64,000 nt of DNA from Erythrobacter aurantius (GTDB lineage Bacteria; Pseudomonadota; Alphaproteobacteria; Sphingomonadales; Sphingomonadaceae). Shown piece after piece: positions 28,755 through 38,953 of this stretch. Location: contig NZ_CP090949.1 of the NCBI RefSeq assembly GCF_023823125.1, forward strand, positions 1,760,001 through 1,824,000. The letters run 5' to 3'. The notes under the pieces were generated by a model. It was not told the origin of the DNA and made no database searches. It saw nothing but the letters and a program-made list of their open reading frames with translations. How positions within the stretch are numbered: the first letter of the stretch is position 1; every line of letters starts with the position of its first letter. The translations under genes were made by a program, and so were the position numbers.

Positions 28755-29224
28755 GCACGGGCATGAAGGCAAAGCACCAACGCATGACGCTGGTGGTGCT
28801 CGCGCTGGTTGCGATTGTCGCGGCGGGGCTGATCGCGACCTGGGCGCTGCGCAGCCAGGCCAATTACTTCTACCTGCCCGAACAGATGGCCGCAGAACCG
28901 CCCGCGGTGGGCCAGCCGGTGCGTCTGGGCGGCATGGTGCAGGCCGGGTCGATCGAAACACAGGCCGATGGCATCACCGTCAACTTCGTCGTCACCGGCA
29001 ATGAAAACAGCACCAGGCGAGTGACCTACAGCGGCATCTTGCCCGATCTGTTTGTCGAAGGATCGGGCGTGGTCGCCGAAGGCAGCTTGCAGGCCGATGG
29101 CACTTTTCTTGCCACCAATCTGCTTGCCAAGCATGACGAGAATTATGTCCCGCGCGAGCTCGAAGGGCTGGAAGGCCACAAGGGCAACGAGGATTACGCC
29201 GAAACCGTCGCCGGGCTGGATTGA
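28751..29224 (+). CDS. ccmE: periplasmic heme chaperone CcmE
   Basis: Binds heme covalently and hands it to CcmF. 157 residues: N-terminal anchor (about 12-33), OB-fold body, and the heme-binding His128 with Tyr132 in LLAKHDENYVP. Confidence 0.97.
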   Translation: MSTGMKAKHQRMTLVVLALVAIVAAGLIATWALRSQANYFYLPEQMAAEPPAVGQPVRLGGMVQAGSIETQADGITVNFVVTGNENSTRRVTYSGILPDLFVEGSGVVAEGSLQADGTFLATNLLAKHDENYVPRELEGLEGHKGNEDYAETVAGLD

Positions 29225-29242
29225 GATAGGCAGGCAGAACCG

Positions 29243-31240
29243 ATGATCGCTGAACTGGGTCTTGCTGCGCTCTGGCTATCGGCCGCTCTGGCAGTTTTGC
29301 AGATGGTTTCGGGCGCGCTCGGATTGCGCGATGGCGCTTCGCCGCATGCGCTCTATGCGCGGCCCGCCGCGGTGGTGCAGGCGTTTCTTGCGACGCTCGC
29401 CTTCTTCCTGCTGCTCTATGCCTTTGCCGTCACCGATCTGTCGATCAAGCTGGTGGCCACCAATTCGCATTCGGCCAAGCCCTTCATCTACAAGCTGACA
29501 GGCACCTGGGGGAACCACGAAGGCTCGATGCTGCTCTGGATCGCGGTGCTGGCGCTGTCGGGCGGCTTGCTTGGCGGGCTGGAACGGCGGATGCCGGAAA
29601 AGACCATGAGCGCGACGTTGATGGTGCAGGGATTTGTCGCGCTCGGCTTCTACGCTTTCCTGATCCTGTCCTCTAACCCGTTCGAACGGTTGCCCGTGCC
29701 TGCGGTGGAGGGATCGGGGCTCAATCCGCTGTTGCAGGACATTGGTCTCGCGATCCATCCGCCGACGCTTTACATCGGCTATGTCGGCCTGTCGGTCGCC
29801 TTCAGCCTCGCGATGGGTGCGCTGATCACCCGGCAGGTGACGCCCGATTTTGCCAAAGTGATGCGCCCGTGGGTGCTGGGGGCATGGGTGTTCCTGACCT
29901 TCGGCATTACTGCGGGCTCTTACTGGGCCTATTATGAGCTAGGCTGGGGCGGCTGGTGGTTCTGGGACCCGGTCGAGAACGCCTCGCTGATGCCGTGGCT
30001 CGCGGCGACCGCGCTGCTGCACTCGGTCAGCGTTCTGGCGGCGCGCGACGCGCTCAGGACCTGGACGATCATGCTGGGCGTGCTCGCTTTCTCGATGTCG
30101 ATGCTCGGCACCTTCCTTGTGCGCTCGGGCGTGCTCACCAGCGTCCATGCTTTCGCCGTCGATCCCGAACGCGGGGCATTTATCCTCGGCCTTTTGGGGC
30201 TCTACATCGGCGGCGCGCTGGTAGTGTTTGCGATGCGCGCCAGTTCCATCGCCGAAGGAAAGCGGTTCACTGCCACCAGCCGTGAAGGCGCGCTGGTGTT
30301 CAACAACGTGATGCTGTCCGCAATCCTCGCCATCGTGTTGCTTGGCACGCTTTATCCGCTGCTGACAGAGGCGTTCGACGTGCGCGTCAGCGTTGGTCCG
30401 CCATACTTCAATCCGGCGGGCGCGATTTTCGCGATCCCGATGTTCATCGTCATGGCGATCGGCCCGCTGCTGCGGTGGAAGGACGACAAGCCCGGCCGCA
30501 TCCAGTTCGAAGCGGCGATGCTGGCCGCCATCGTCATCGCGATTGTCGCACTGGTGGCGGTGCTGGGCGATTATGCGATCTTGCCGCTGCTCGGCCTTGC
30601 GCTGTCGGTGGCGCTGGCGGTGGCCGCGTTCCTGCCCCTGCGCGGGCGGAATATCCGCCGCGTGCCGACTGCGACATGGGGCATGGTGCTGGCGCATTTC
30701 GGCGTGGCGGTGTCGCTGTTCGGAATGGCATGTGAAAGCGCCTTTACCTCCGAAAGGCTTGCCGCGGTCGCTCCGGGCGATACCACTCAGGTCGCCGACT
30801 GGACGGTGACGCTGGAAAGCGTAGATCCCGTTGCCGGGCCCAACTGGACCGCGATCGAAGCGCGCGTTCTTGCCTCGCGCGGCGATGAGGAGCCCACGGT
30901 GCTTACTCCGCAGGCCCGCAATTTCTGGTCACCGCCGCAGCCCACCAGCGAAAGCGCGCTGATCACAAGGCTCGACGGCCAGCTCTATGCCGTGATCGGC
31001 GATTCCGCCGGGGTGGATGCCAATGGCAAGGAACGCTGGCAGCTGCGCGTCTGGTGGAAGCCGTTCGTCACCTTCATCTGGTACGGTGGCCTTCTGATCG
31101 CGCTGGGCGGAATCGTCTCGATTGTCGGGCGGTTGCAGGTCGATCTGAAACGGCGCAAGGCCAAGGCGCTGGGCGATGCCCGCCGTGATGATCTGGATGA
31201 AATCAAAGGTGGCGACACCCTGCCGGAGCCTGCCGAATAA
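29243..31240 (+). CDS. ccmF: cytochrome c heme lyase subunit CcmF
   Basis: 665 residues and about 15 membrane spans. The WWD motif GWGGWWFWDPVENASLMPWL is at about residue 235, with conserved His residues around it. Attaches heme from CcmE to apocytochrome c. Overlaps ccmG start by one base. Confidence 0.97.
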   Translation: MIAELGLAALWLSAALAVLQMVSGALGLRDGASPHALYARPAAVVQAFLATLAFFLLLYAFAVTDLSIKLVATNSHSAKPFIYKLTGTWGNHEGSMLLWIAVLALSGGLLGGLERRMPEKTMSATLMVQGFVALGFYAFLILSSNPFERLPVPAVEGSGLNPLLQDIGLAIHPPTLYIGYVGLSVAFSLAMGALITRQVTPDFAKVMRPWVLGAWVFLTFGITAGSYWAYYELGWGGWWFWDPVENASLMPWLAATALLHSVSVLAARDALRTWTIMLGVLAFSMSMLGTFLVRSGVLTSVHAFAVDPERGAFILGLLGLYIGGALVVFAMRASSIAEGKRFTATSREGALVFNNVMLSAILAIVLLGTLYPLLTEAFDVRVSVGPPYFNPAGAIFAIPMFIVMAIGPLLRWKDDKPGRIQFEAAMLAAIVIAIVALVAVLGDYAILPLLGLALSVALAVAAFLPLRGRNIRRVPTATWGMVLAHFGVAVSLFGMACESAFTSERLAAVAPGDTTQVADWTVTLESVDPVAGPNWTAIEARVLASRGDEEPTVLTPQARNFWSPPQPTSESALITRLDGQLYAVIGDSAGVDANGKERWQLRVWWKPFVTFIWYGGLLIALGGIVSIVGRLQVDLKRRKAKALGDARRDDLDEIKGGDTLPEPAE

Positions 31241-31764
31241 TGCGTCTCGCCTATCTGATACCGCTGGGCCTGTTCCTGTTTTTCGCAGGGCTCGCCGGAT
31301 ACATGCTGACTCAGCCGAAGGAACAGAATGTTCCGTCGCAGATGATCGAGCAGCCGCTGCCCGATTTCACGCTTGAACCAGCGCTCGAAGGAATGCCCGG
31401 TGCGACCAAGGCCGATTTCGTCGGTGGCGAGCCGCGCCTGCTGAACATCTGGGCAAGCTGGTGCCTGCCCTGCATTGCCGAAGCACCGCATCTGGAGCGG
31501 TTGAAGCAGGAAGGCGTCGAGATCATCGGCGTCGCCGTGCGCGACCGGCCCGAAGCGGTAGAGGATTTCCTCTCGCGCTATGGCAATCCCTACAGCCGGA
31601 TCGGGGCTGACGACATTTCCGAACTGATGCTGGAAATCGGCGCTTCGGGTGTCCCGGAAACCTATGTGATCGATGCGGCTGGCAATATCCGGTACCAGCA
31701 CATCGGCGACATCCGCGAGGAAACCGTGCCGTTGTTGCTCGAAAAGCTGGAGGAAGCGCGATGA
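31240..31764 (+). CDS. ccmG: thiol:disulfide interchange protein CcmG/DsbE
   Basis: 174 residues, N-terminal anchor then a thioredoxin fold with active site WCLPC (Cys75, Cys78), and the cis-Pro region SGVPETYVID. Keeps the CXXCH cysteines of apocytochrome c reduced. Overlaps ccmH by four bases. Confidence 0.96.
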   Translation: MRLAYLIPLGLFLFFAGLAGYMLTQPKEQNVPSQMIEQPLPDFTLEPALEGMPGATKADFVGGEPRLLNIWASWCLPCIAEAPHLERLKQEGVEIIGVAVRDRPEAVEDFLSRYGNPYSRIGADDISELMLEIGASGVPETYVIDAAGNIRYQHIGDIREETVPLLLEKLEEAR

Positions 31765-32186
31765 TGCGGCTGTTGATCGCATTGGCCGCGCTGCTGGCTA
31801 TGCCCGTCATGGCGCAACAGGGCATGCCGCCCGCGCCCTACGCTTACACCCAGCTTGAAGACCCCGCGCTCGAAGCGGAGGCGGTCGAACTGATGGAGAC
31901 GCTGCGCTGCCTCAAGTGCCAGTCGCAGAGCATCCATGACAGCGACGCGCCGATGGCGGGCGATATGCGGCATCAGGTCCGCTCGCGCCTACTGGCGGGT
32001 GAAAGCCCGGAACAGATCAGGGCGTGGCTGACGCAACGCTATGGCGACTATGTCAGCTACGAACCGCAGGTGTCTTCGACGACATGGCCGCTGTTCGCGA
32101 TCCCGCTGCTGCTGTTGCTGGTTGTTGGCCTGATCCTGCTGCGCCGCCTCGGCAAACGCCGTTCTGACGAAGAAACGGCAGCCTGA
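31761..32186 (+). CDS. ccmH: cytochrome c maturation protein CcmH
   Basis: 141 residues: signal peptide, the redox motif LRCLKCQSQS with its two cysteines, the three-helix domain, and one C-terminal membrane span (about 110-130). Works with CcmG and CcmF. This is the short CcmH; the TPR part is the next gene. Confidence 0.96.
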   Translation: MMRLLIALAALLAMPVMAQQGMPPAPYAYTQLEDPALEAEAVELMETLRCLKCQSQSIHDSDAPMAGDMRHQVRSRLLAGESPEQIRAWLTQRYGDYVSYEPQVSSTTWPLFAIPLLLLLVVGLILLRRLGKRRSDEETAA

Positions 32187-32827
32187 TGGGCGGTTGGCTG
32201 GCCATCCTGTCGCTGACCTTGGTCAGCTTCGCCATCGCGGCTTTCATGTTGCGTCTGCCCAAACAGGGCTTTGCCGTGTTCGGCGCGGTGCTGTTGCTGG
32301 GCCTTGTCGGCTATGCGTGGACAGGATCGCCCGGACAGCCGGGCAGCCCCAAGCAGCCCGATCTCGCGCTTGATCGCCAATCCGGTGAGGAAATGGTCGA
32401 GGCGCGTCGGCAATTGTTCGACGAAACCCGGCCAAAGCCAGATTACCTCGTGCTGTCAGACGGTTTCGCGAGGCGCGGCCGTTTTGACGAAGCGGCGCAA
32501 TTGTTGCGCAAGGGGTTGAACGACAATCCCGAACACCTCGAAGGGTGGCTGGCGCTGGGCATGGCCTTGACCGGCCATGCCGATGGTTTTGTTACCCCGG
32601 CTGCCGCCTATGCCTTTGGCAAGGCACGCGAACTTGACCCGATCAATCCTGGCGCCGATTACTTCATGGGTTTCGCGCTGCTGCGCACGGGCCAGATAAT
32701 CGCCGCGCGCGACACATGGGCTAGCCTGCTTGAACGCACGCCGGAGGATGCGCCGTGGCGTCCGGGTCTCGAATCCGAAGTCGCGCGGCTGGATGACATG
32801 ATCGCCCGTGCACCGATGCTGCAATAG
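32186..32827 (+). CDS. CcmI-like TPR protein of cytochrome c maturation
   Basis: 213 residues. Two hydrophobic segments at the N-terminus (about 5-45) and a TPR-rich periplasmic domain, with repeats near 90-120 and 130-185 (GRFDEAAQLLRKGL, PGADYFMGFALLRTG). Such proteins bind the apocytochrome c C-terminus (CcmI, or the second half of E. coli CcmH). Last gene of the ccm run. Confidence 0.85.
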   Translation: MGGWLAILSLTLVSFAIAAFMLRLPKQGFAVFGAVLLLGLVGYAWTGSPGQPGSPKQPDLALDRQSGEEMVEARRQLFDETRPKPDYLVLSDGFARRGRFDEAAQLLRKGLNDNPEHLEGWLALGMALTGHADGFVTPAAAYAFGKARELDPINPGADYFMGFALLRTGQIIAARDTWASLLERTPEDAPWRPGLESEVARLDDMIARAPMLQ

Positions 32828-32928
32828 GATGGTTTCGAGTCGCGATATTGCAGGTGCCAAGCCGCGGTGCTAAGCGCCGCCGCCTTGGATGGGCCCTGTG
32901 GCCCGGCCGTTCGGGATAGTCGCCGATA

Positions 32929-34851
32929 ATGAGCGAGAAAGCAGCACCAGCCCACCAGCCGCCGCAGGGCGGCCATGCGCATAGCGGATCAAAGGCTGCG
33001 CTGGCCGTTGGTGCTATTGGTATCGTCTTTGGCGATATCGGCACCAGCCCGCTTTACGCATTCCGTGAAACCTTCGCCGGGACCGCGAATATCGCGATCG
33101 ACCGGATGCATGTGCTGGGCGTTGTCAGCCTGATTTTCTGGTCGATGCTGCTGGTCGTTTCGATCCAGTATGTCACGATCCTGATGCGCGCCGATAACAA
33201 GGGGCAGGGCGGCAGCCTTGCTCTGGTGGCGCTGCTTTCGCGTCACATCGGCAAATCAAGCTATGGCTGGCTGGTGGTGTTGCTGGGCGTGTTCGCCACT
33301 GCGCTTTTCTATGGCGACAGCATGATCACACCGGCGATTTCGGTACTTTCAGCGGTCGAAGGGTTGACGGTGGTCGATCACACGCTGGATCGCTTTGTCA
33401 TTCCGATTGCGCTCGGTCTGCTGGCGCTTCTGTTCATGTTGCAGGCCCGTGGTACAGCAAAAGTCGGCGCGTTGTTTGCTCCGGTGATGATCGTCTATTT
33501 CAGCGTAATTGCCTTGCTCGGCGGCTGGCAGATCATCCAGAACCCCGACATCCTCAACGCGCTCAATCCCTATTACGCGGTGATGTTCTTTGTCAGCGAT
33601 GGCGTGGTTGCATTCCTCGCGCTGGGCGCGGTCGTCTTGGCGGTGACGGGTTCTGAGGCGCTCTATTCCGACATGGGGCATTTCGGGCGTGGCCCGATGC
33701 GCCTTTCGTGGTTCGGTTTCGTGATGCCGTGTCTTCTGCTCAACTACTTCGGACAAGGCGCGATGATTGCCGGCCTGCCTGCAGAAGAGGCAGCGATAGC
33801 AGTGCAAAATCCGTTCTTCCTGCTGGCGAGCGAAGAATATCGCCTGCCACTGGTTTTGCTGGCGACGGTGGCAACTTTCATCGCCAGCCAGGCGGTGATT
33901 TCCGGCGCGTTTTCGATCACGCACCAGGCGGTGCAGATGGGCTTCATGCCGCGTCTGAACATCCGCCACACCTCGGAAACCGAAGGCGGCCAGATCTATA
34001 TTCCGGTTGTGAACTGGGCGCTGATGGTGGCGGTGATCATACTCGTCCTGACGTTCCAGAATTCGTCCAACCTCGCCAGCGCATACGGCATCGCGGTGAC
34101 GGGTGCGGTGACGATCGACACACTGCTGATGGCGGTGTTGCTTGTCAGCGTGTGGAAGTGGAAATGGTGGTACGCGGCGCCGGTGGTACTGCTGTTCCTG
34201 ATCGTCGACGGCGCCTATTTCGCCGCGAACCTGACAAAGGTGCCGCAGGGCGGCTGGTTCCCGCTTGTCGTCGGCCTTATCGCCTTTACCCTGCTCACGA
34301 CATGGTCTCGCGGGCGCAAGCTGATGCGCGAGCGGATGAGCGAACACGCGCTTCCGATGGAAATCTTTGCCAAATCGGCCAAGAATTCGGCCCTGCGTGT
34401 GCCGGGGACGGCCATCTTCATGGCGTCCAGCACCGCCGGTGTCCCCTCCGCGCTGCTGCACAATATCAAGCACAACAAGGTGCTGCACGAACGCGTCGTG
34501 ATCCTGACGGTGGAGATCGGCGACATCCCCTATGTCGATCCCGATCAGCGTTGCGAATTTGTCGACATGGGCGACGGGTTCTTCCGGGCAAAGCTGCATT
34601 ACGGCTTCATGGAGGAAACCGACGTTCCAACCGGGCTCAAGAAGATGGAGCGGTGCGGCGGCGAATTCGACATGATGCAGACCAGCTTCTTCCTGTCGCG
34701 CCAAACGCTGCTGCCCAGTGAAAAACCGGGAATGCCGATCTGGCGCGAGAAGATTTTCGCGTGGATGCTGCGCAACAGCGCGAGCGCGATGGACTTCTTC
34801 AAACTGCCTACCAACCGCGTGGTGGAGCTGGGCAGCCAGGTCGAGATCTAG
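32929..34851 (+). CDS. kup: Kup-family potassium transporter
   Basis: Proton-coupled K+ uptake. 640 residues: 12 membrane segments starting with [20 protein letters not shown], a hallmark of Kup, and a cytoplasmic C-terminal domain (about 490-640). The [17 protein letters not shown] and [11 protein letters not shown] segments also fit. Likely monocistronic; convergent with the M24 peptidase four bases later. Confidence 0.97.
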   Translation: MSEKAAPAHQPPQGGHAHSGSKAALAVGAIGIVFGDIGTSPLYAFRETFAGTANIAIDRMHVLGVVSLIFWSMLLVVSIQYVTILMRADNKGQGGSLALVALLSRHIGKSSYGWLVVLLGVFATALFYGDSMITPAISVLSAVEGLTVVDHTLDRFVIPIALGLLALLFMLQARGTAKVGALFAPVMIVYFSVIALLGGWQIIQNPDILNALNPYYAVMFFVSDGVVAFLALGAVVLAVTGSEALYSDMGHFGRGPMRLSWFGFVMPCLLLNYFGQGAMIAGLPAEEAAIAVQNPFFLLASEEYRLPLVLLATVATFIASQAVISGAFSITHQAVQMGFMPRLNIRHTSETEGGQIYIPVVNWALMVAVIILVLTFQNSSNLASAYGIAVTGAVTIDTLLMAVLLVSVWKWKWWYAAPVVLLFLIVDGAYFAANLTKVPQGGWFPLVVGLIAFTLLTTWSRGRKLMRERMSEHALPMEIFAKSAKNSALRVPGTAIFMASSTAGVPSALLHNIKHNKVLHERVVILTVEIGDIPYVDPDQRCEFVDMGDGFFRAKLHYGFMEETDVPTGLKKMERCGGEFDMMQTSFFLSRQTLLPSEKPGMPIWREKIFAWMLRNSASAMDFFKLPTNRVVELGSQVEI

Positions 34852-34855
34852 CGGC

Positions 34856-36202
34856 TCACTCCGCCCCGATCGCCGTGATCGCGGTCTGCCGCCCGTCGAG
34901 GAACCGCACGCTTTCCCCGTCGAACCATGCGTCTTCCTCGGTTCGGAAATCCACGCGCTGCCCGCCCCATTCGGGGACTTCGGCGTAGCTGGTCAATTCG
35001 ATTGACCATGCGGTGTTGGCGCGCAGCGTGTCTTCCCCGCGCGGATCGGCGTTTTGGTTATCCCAGAAACCGATGGCCGTGCCTGCCCCGTGGCCGTGAT
35101 AGCCGATGGGGTGCGAATAGATCGACGGGTCGAGCCCCTCTGCCAGCGCCCGTTCGCGCGCCGCGGCGAGGACAGCGTTGCCCGAAAGCCCGACCTTCAT
35201 TTCCTCGCGCAGGATATCCTGCACCCGGTTCGAATTGGCGAGGCCCTGTGCCAGTCCCGCCGGAACCTCTGTCTCGCCGGGTTTGAGGACATAGGCGAGA
35301 TGCTGCGTATCGGTGTTGAGCCGCAGATATGTGATGCCGAAGTCGGTCCACAGCAGGTCGCCCGGCTGGATTACCGTTTCGCCATTCATCATCCCCGCTT
35401 CGCCTTCGCGCTGGATGCCGACGCTGGGGTGAAACCACGGGGTCAGGCCAAGCTGCATCAGCCTTTCGCGATACCACCATTGCACATCGGCGGCGGTGGT
35501 CTGGCCGGGCGTGATGACAGCATTCGAAAACGCCTCGCCAATCACCGCATGGGCGATGCGCACGATGCCGGGATAGATTTCCATCTCGGCCGGCGTGCGC
35601 ACTTCGAGCCAGCGCGTCGCCAGCTTCTCGCCCGAAATCACGCGGTCGCGATATTCGGCAGGCAGCGCGGCCATCATCGCGTCATACTGGCTTTTCGTCA
35701 TACCGTCGCCGAAACGGGTCGCGTCGGATACGTTGATGGCGATATTGGCCGGATCGCGCGCGGCGATGATGCCGGCCACGGCCTTCCACTGGTCAGGCTG
35801 CTCCGCCGGGTCCCAGGCGGGTTCGAACAGCCCGGCAAGGCCATAGCGGCTCACAGTCAGTCGTTCGATCGGTTCGCCATTTCCGGGATCGTGGAAGATC
35901 AGGATAGTGCGCCGCCGCGCATGGAAGCTGTTGGCATCGAGCATGGTGGCGATCACCGGCTCTTCGAAATATTCGCGCGCCATCAGCAACCATAGCGACA
36001 CGCCCTCTTCGCGCATCAATTGCGGGATCAACGTGTCGAGCCGTTCCGCCAGCAACCGGTCGATCACCTCGGCGCGTTCGCGCGGGGGCAGGATCTGGGG
36101 AAGGGCGGGGTGCGCCTCCTCCGTCTCGCTCATCGGGATGACGGGTTGTGCGCAAAGCGGCGCGGAAAGGGCCAGTGCGGCCAGCAGCGAAAGGGCACGC
36201 AT
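34856..36202 (-). CDS. secreted M24-family (Xaa-Pro dipeptidase-like) metallopeptidase
   Basis: 448 residues with a signal peptide ending near APLCAQ (about 19). The pita-bread C-terminal domain has metal ligands Asp in LLWTDFGITY, His in SHPIGYHGHGAG, and Glu in SIELTSYAEVP and FRTEEDAWF. Exact cleavage preference is uncertain, and one or more ligands may diverge from prolidase. Abuts yciB by a one-base overlap. Confidence 0.88.
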   Translation of the reverse strand: MRALSLLAALALSAPLCAQPVIPMSETEEAHPALPQILPPRERAEVIDRLLAERLDTLIPQLMREEGVSLWLLMAREYFEEPVIATMLDANSFHARRRTILIFHDPGNGEPIERLTVSRYGLAGLFEPAWDPAEQPDQWKAVAGIIAARDPANIAINVSDATRFGDGMTKSQYDAMMAALPAEYRDRVISGEKLATRWLEVRTPAEMEIYPGIVRIAHAVIGEAFSNAVITPGQTTAADVQWWYRERLMQLGLTPWFHPSVGIQREGEAGMMNGETVIQPGDLLWTDFGITYLRLNTDTQHLAYVLKPGETEVPAGLAQGLANSNRVQDILREEMKVGLSGNAVLAAARERALAEGLDPSIYSHPIGYHGHGAGTAIGFWDNQNADPRGEDTLRANTAWSIELTSYAEVPEWGGQRVDFRTEEDAWFDGESVRFLDGRQTAITAIGAE

Positions 36203-36852
36203 CAGCTTTCCGTCTTTTCATTGGCGGCATCTTCACCGTCATCCAGCGACAGGCCGTGCTTCATCAGCAGCGGTATCTGCGAGAAGGTGAAGAGGAAGGA
36301 CAGCGGCATGAAGACCCAGAATTTCGCCCAAAGCCAGCTTTCGAAACTCAATTGCGATCGCAGAACCTCGTTTAGTCCCGCAAGGAACAGGAAGAAAATT
36401 CCCCAATTGCGCGAGAGCTTTAGCCAGCCCTGTTCATCCACGCCCTCAAACGCGGCTTCGAGCAGGATTTGAAGCAGCGCACGGCCCATGAAGAAACCGA
36501 CGATCAATGCCGCGCCCATCAGCGCATAGATGATCGTTGGTTTGATCTGGACGAAAGTCGGGTCGCCGAAGAAGATTGTGAGCGCGCCGAAGCCGACGAT
36601 CAGCGCAGTCGAAAACCACAGCATCGGCGAAATCTTGCCGAGCAGGGCGCGGCTTGAAATCAGGGCGATAATTGCGGCAACCATGAACGCACCCGTGCCA
36701 TAGATGATGGCGAGCAATTCCCCCGCAGGGTTCGGATCAGCAGGCGCGTTGAAGCGGTATACGCCAAGGAACACCAGCAGCGGGCCGTAATCGATGGCGA
36801 CATTCAGCCAGCCCGATCCCTTCTTCTTCGGCGCGGTTTCGGCCTCGCTCAT
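36202..36852 (-). CDS. yciB: inner-membrane septation protein YciB/IspZ
   Basis: 216 residues with about five membrane spans. Conserved DYGPLLVFLGVYRF, MLWFSTALIVGFG, FFGDPTFVQIKPTIIY and LNEVLRSQLSFESWLWAKFW match the family. Implicated in septation and envelope shape. Shares its start/stop bases with ftsY. Confidence 0.95.
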   Translation of the reverse strand: MSEAETAPKKKGSGWLNVAIDYGPLLVFLGVYRFNAPADPNPAGELLAIIYGTGAFMVAAIIALISSRALLGKISPMLWFSTALIVGFGALTIFFGDPTFVQIKPTIIYALMGAALIVGFFMGRALLQILLEAAFEGVDEQGWLKLSRNWGIFFLFLAGLNEVLRSQLSFESWLWAKFWVFMPLSFLFTFSQIPLLMKHGLSLDDGEDAANEKTES

Positions 36853-37766
36853 CAGGCAACCCCTGCAATAACTTTCGCCACCAGATCGGGATCGAACGGG
36901 CGCAAATCTTCCATTTTCTCGCCCACCCCGATCGCGTGGATCGGCAGGCCGTATTGCTCCGCTGCCGCCACCAGCACGCCGCCGCGCGCCGTGCCGTCCA
37001 GCTTGGTCATGATCAGGCCAGTGACGCCCGCCACTTCCTTGAACACGTCAATCTGCGACAGCGCGTTCTGGCCATTGGTGGCATCGAGCACCAGCACCAC
37101 GTCATGCGGAGCTTCGGGATTGAGCCGCCCGAGCACCCGGCGGATCTTCGCCAGCTCCTCCATCAGCTCTTTCTTGTTTTGCAGGCGGCCTGCGGTGTCG
37201 ACGATCAGCGCGTCGATCCCGGTGTCAGTCGCCTGTTTTACGGCGTCAAACACGATTGATGCCGGATCGCCGCCTTCGGGGCCGCGCACGATGTCCACCC
37301 CGGCGCGTTCAGCCCAGGTGGCAAGCTGGCCGATGGCAGCGGCGCGGAAAGTGTCACCGGCGGCCAGCAGCACGCCGTAATCGTCTTCGGTGAACAGATG
37401 CGCCAGCTTGGCAATCGTGGTGGTCTTGCCCGATCCGTTGACTCCGATCACCAGGATCACCTGCGGGCGCGGGAAAGCGGTGATTTCCAGCGGCTTTGCC
37501 ACCGGGCGCAGGATTTCGGCGATTTCTGCCGCGACCGCTTCCTTCAATTCCTTCTGCGTGATTTCGAGGCCAAAACTCTTGTCCGACAGGCGCTGACGGA
37601 TGCGCGCAGCCGCAGCCGGACCGAGGTCGGATGTGATCAGCGCGTCCTCGATATCGTCCAGCGTCGCATCGTCCAGCCGCGCGGCGACCCCGGTAAGGTT
37701 GCTGCCGAGCCGTTCGGAAGTCTTGCGGAAACCGCCCAGCAGGCGTTCGGTCCAGCTGGTACTCAT
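36852..37766 (-). CDS. ftsY: signal recognition particle receptor FtsY
   Basis: SRP-GTPase that docks ribosome-SRP complexes to the membrane. 304 residues; no acidic A domain, as in many alphaproteobacteria. N domain helix, G1 GVNGSGKTTTIAKLA (about 109), DTAGRLQNK, and TKLDGTARGG are intact. Overlaps mtaB by four bases. Confidence 0.97.
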   Translation of the reverse strand: MSTSWTERLLGGFRKTSERLGSNLTGVAARLDDATLDDIEDALITSDLGPAAAARIRQRLSDKSFGLEITQKELKEAVAAEIAEILRPVAKPLEITAFPRPQVILVIGVNGSGKTTTIAKLAHLFTEDDYGVLLAAGDTFRAAAIGQLATWAERAGVDIVRGPEGGDPASIVFDAVKQATDTGIDALIVDTAGRLQNKKELMEELAKIRRVLGRLNPEAPHDVVLVLDATNGQNALSQIDVFKEVAGVTGLIMTKLDGTARGGVLVAAAEQYGLPIHAIGVGEKMEDLRPFDPDLVAKVIAGVA

Positions 37767-38953
37767 CGCAATAGGCCTCCTTCGATTGAGCGCGGCGTGA
37801 TGTCGATCAGCTTGCCGGCGGGTGTCCCTTCCGGCAGGTCAACCCGCGCGTAACTGGGCGCATAGCCCGTGCCGTCGCGTTCGGCGAGGATGGACAAGGT
37901 TTCGCCCACAAGACTGTGCAGCCAGCGCTCGCGTCGCACTGCCACCGCCTCGCGCAATTCGGCGGCGCGCTGTTTCACGGTCTCACGTGCGACCTGTGGC
38001 ATCCGCGCCGCCGGGGTGCCGGGGCGGGGTGAGTAAGGGAAGATATGCCCATGCACGATATCAAGCTCGTCGATGATCGAAAGGTTGGCGTCGTGATGCT
38101 CCGGGGTTTCGGTGGGAAACCCCGCGATAAGATCGGCACCGATGGCGATATCAGGCCGTCGTGCTTTCAACCGCTGCACCAAAGTCACGGCATCGGCGCG
38201 ACTGTGCCGGCGCTTCATCCGTTTCAGGATCAGATCGTCGCCGTGCTGCATCGACAGGTGGAGATGCGGCATCAGCCGCTCCTCGCTGGCGAAAAGTTCG
38301 AACAAGGCCTCGTCAATCTCCACCCCGTCGAGCGAGGACATGCGCAGCCGTTGAAGCTGCGGGAAAGCATCGAGCACCGCTGCCACCAGCGCGCCGAGCG
38401 GGGGCGAACCGGGCAGGTCGTGTCCCCATGAAGTGACATCCACCCCGGTCAGCACAACTTCGCGCGCGCCCAGTTCAAGATGATGCTCAACCTCGCGCAG
38501 CACCTCGGCAATCGTCATCGACCGGCTGGCTCCACGACCCTGCGGGATGACGCAAAAAGTGCAGGCGTGATCGCAGCCGTTCTGCACCGCGATGAAGGCA
38601 CGCGTGCGGGTCGGCGGCGGGGGCGCTTCGGGCAGGGGAACGTTCCATGCCCTCGGATCGAGTTTGGCCGCGTTGGCGATCAACCCGTCGACTTCGGGCA
38701 TGTCGGCCAGTTGGTCGCGTTCGATATCGGCGGCGCATCCGGTGACGATCAGCCGTGCATCAGGCCGCGCGCGCCGGGCCTTGCGGATAGCCTGACGGGT
38801 CTGGCGCACTGCTTCGGATGTTACAGCGCAGGAATTGATCACGACGACATCGCCGCTGTCGGCCAGCATCGCCTTCATCCGCTCGCTTTCGGCGATGTTG
38901 AGACGGCAACCCAGCGATATGACTTCAGGCTTGATCGAAGGGGGTGCGTTCAC
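37763..38953 (-). CDS. mtaB: tRNA t6A37 methylthiotransferase MtaB
   Basis: Radical-SAM enzyme converting t6A37 to ms2t6A37 in tRNA. 396 residues. N-terminal UPF0004 cysteines (LGCRLN, SCAV, TGCA), radical-SAM motif GCDHACTFCVIPQGRG, and a C-terminal TRAM-like part. I use the GTG (GTGA overlap with the dapF stop); an ATG five codons upstream is possible. The cluster dapF-mtaB-ftsY-yciB is overlapping and probably cotranscribed. Confidence 0.94.
   Translation of the reverse strand: MNAPPSIKPEVISLGCRLNIAESERMKAMLADSGDVVVINSCAVTSEAVRQTRQAIRKARRARPDARLIVTGCAADIERDQLADMPEVDGLIANAAKLDPRAWNVPLPEAPPPPTRTRAFIAVQNGCDHACTFCVIPQGRGASRSMTIAEVLREVEHHLELGAREVVLTGVDVTSWGHDLPGSPPLGALVAAVLDAFPQLQRLRMSSLDGVEIDEALFELFASEERLMPHLHLSMQHGDDLILKRMKRRHSRADAVTLVQRLKARRPDIAIGADLIAGFPTETPEHHDANLSIIDELDIVHGHIFPYSPRPGTPAARMPQVARETVKQRAAELREAVAVRRERWLHSLVGETLSILAERDGTGYAPSYARVDLPEGTPAGKLIDITPRSIEGGLLR

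Noticed and set aside
33349..34704. 451-codon open frame opposite kup
   Set aside because: Antisense shadow; composition rich in His, Arg and Gln with no recognisable motif.
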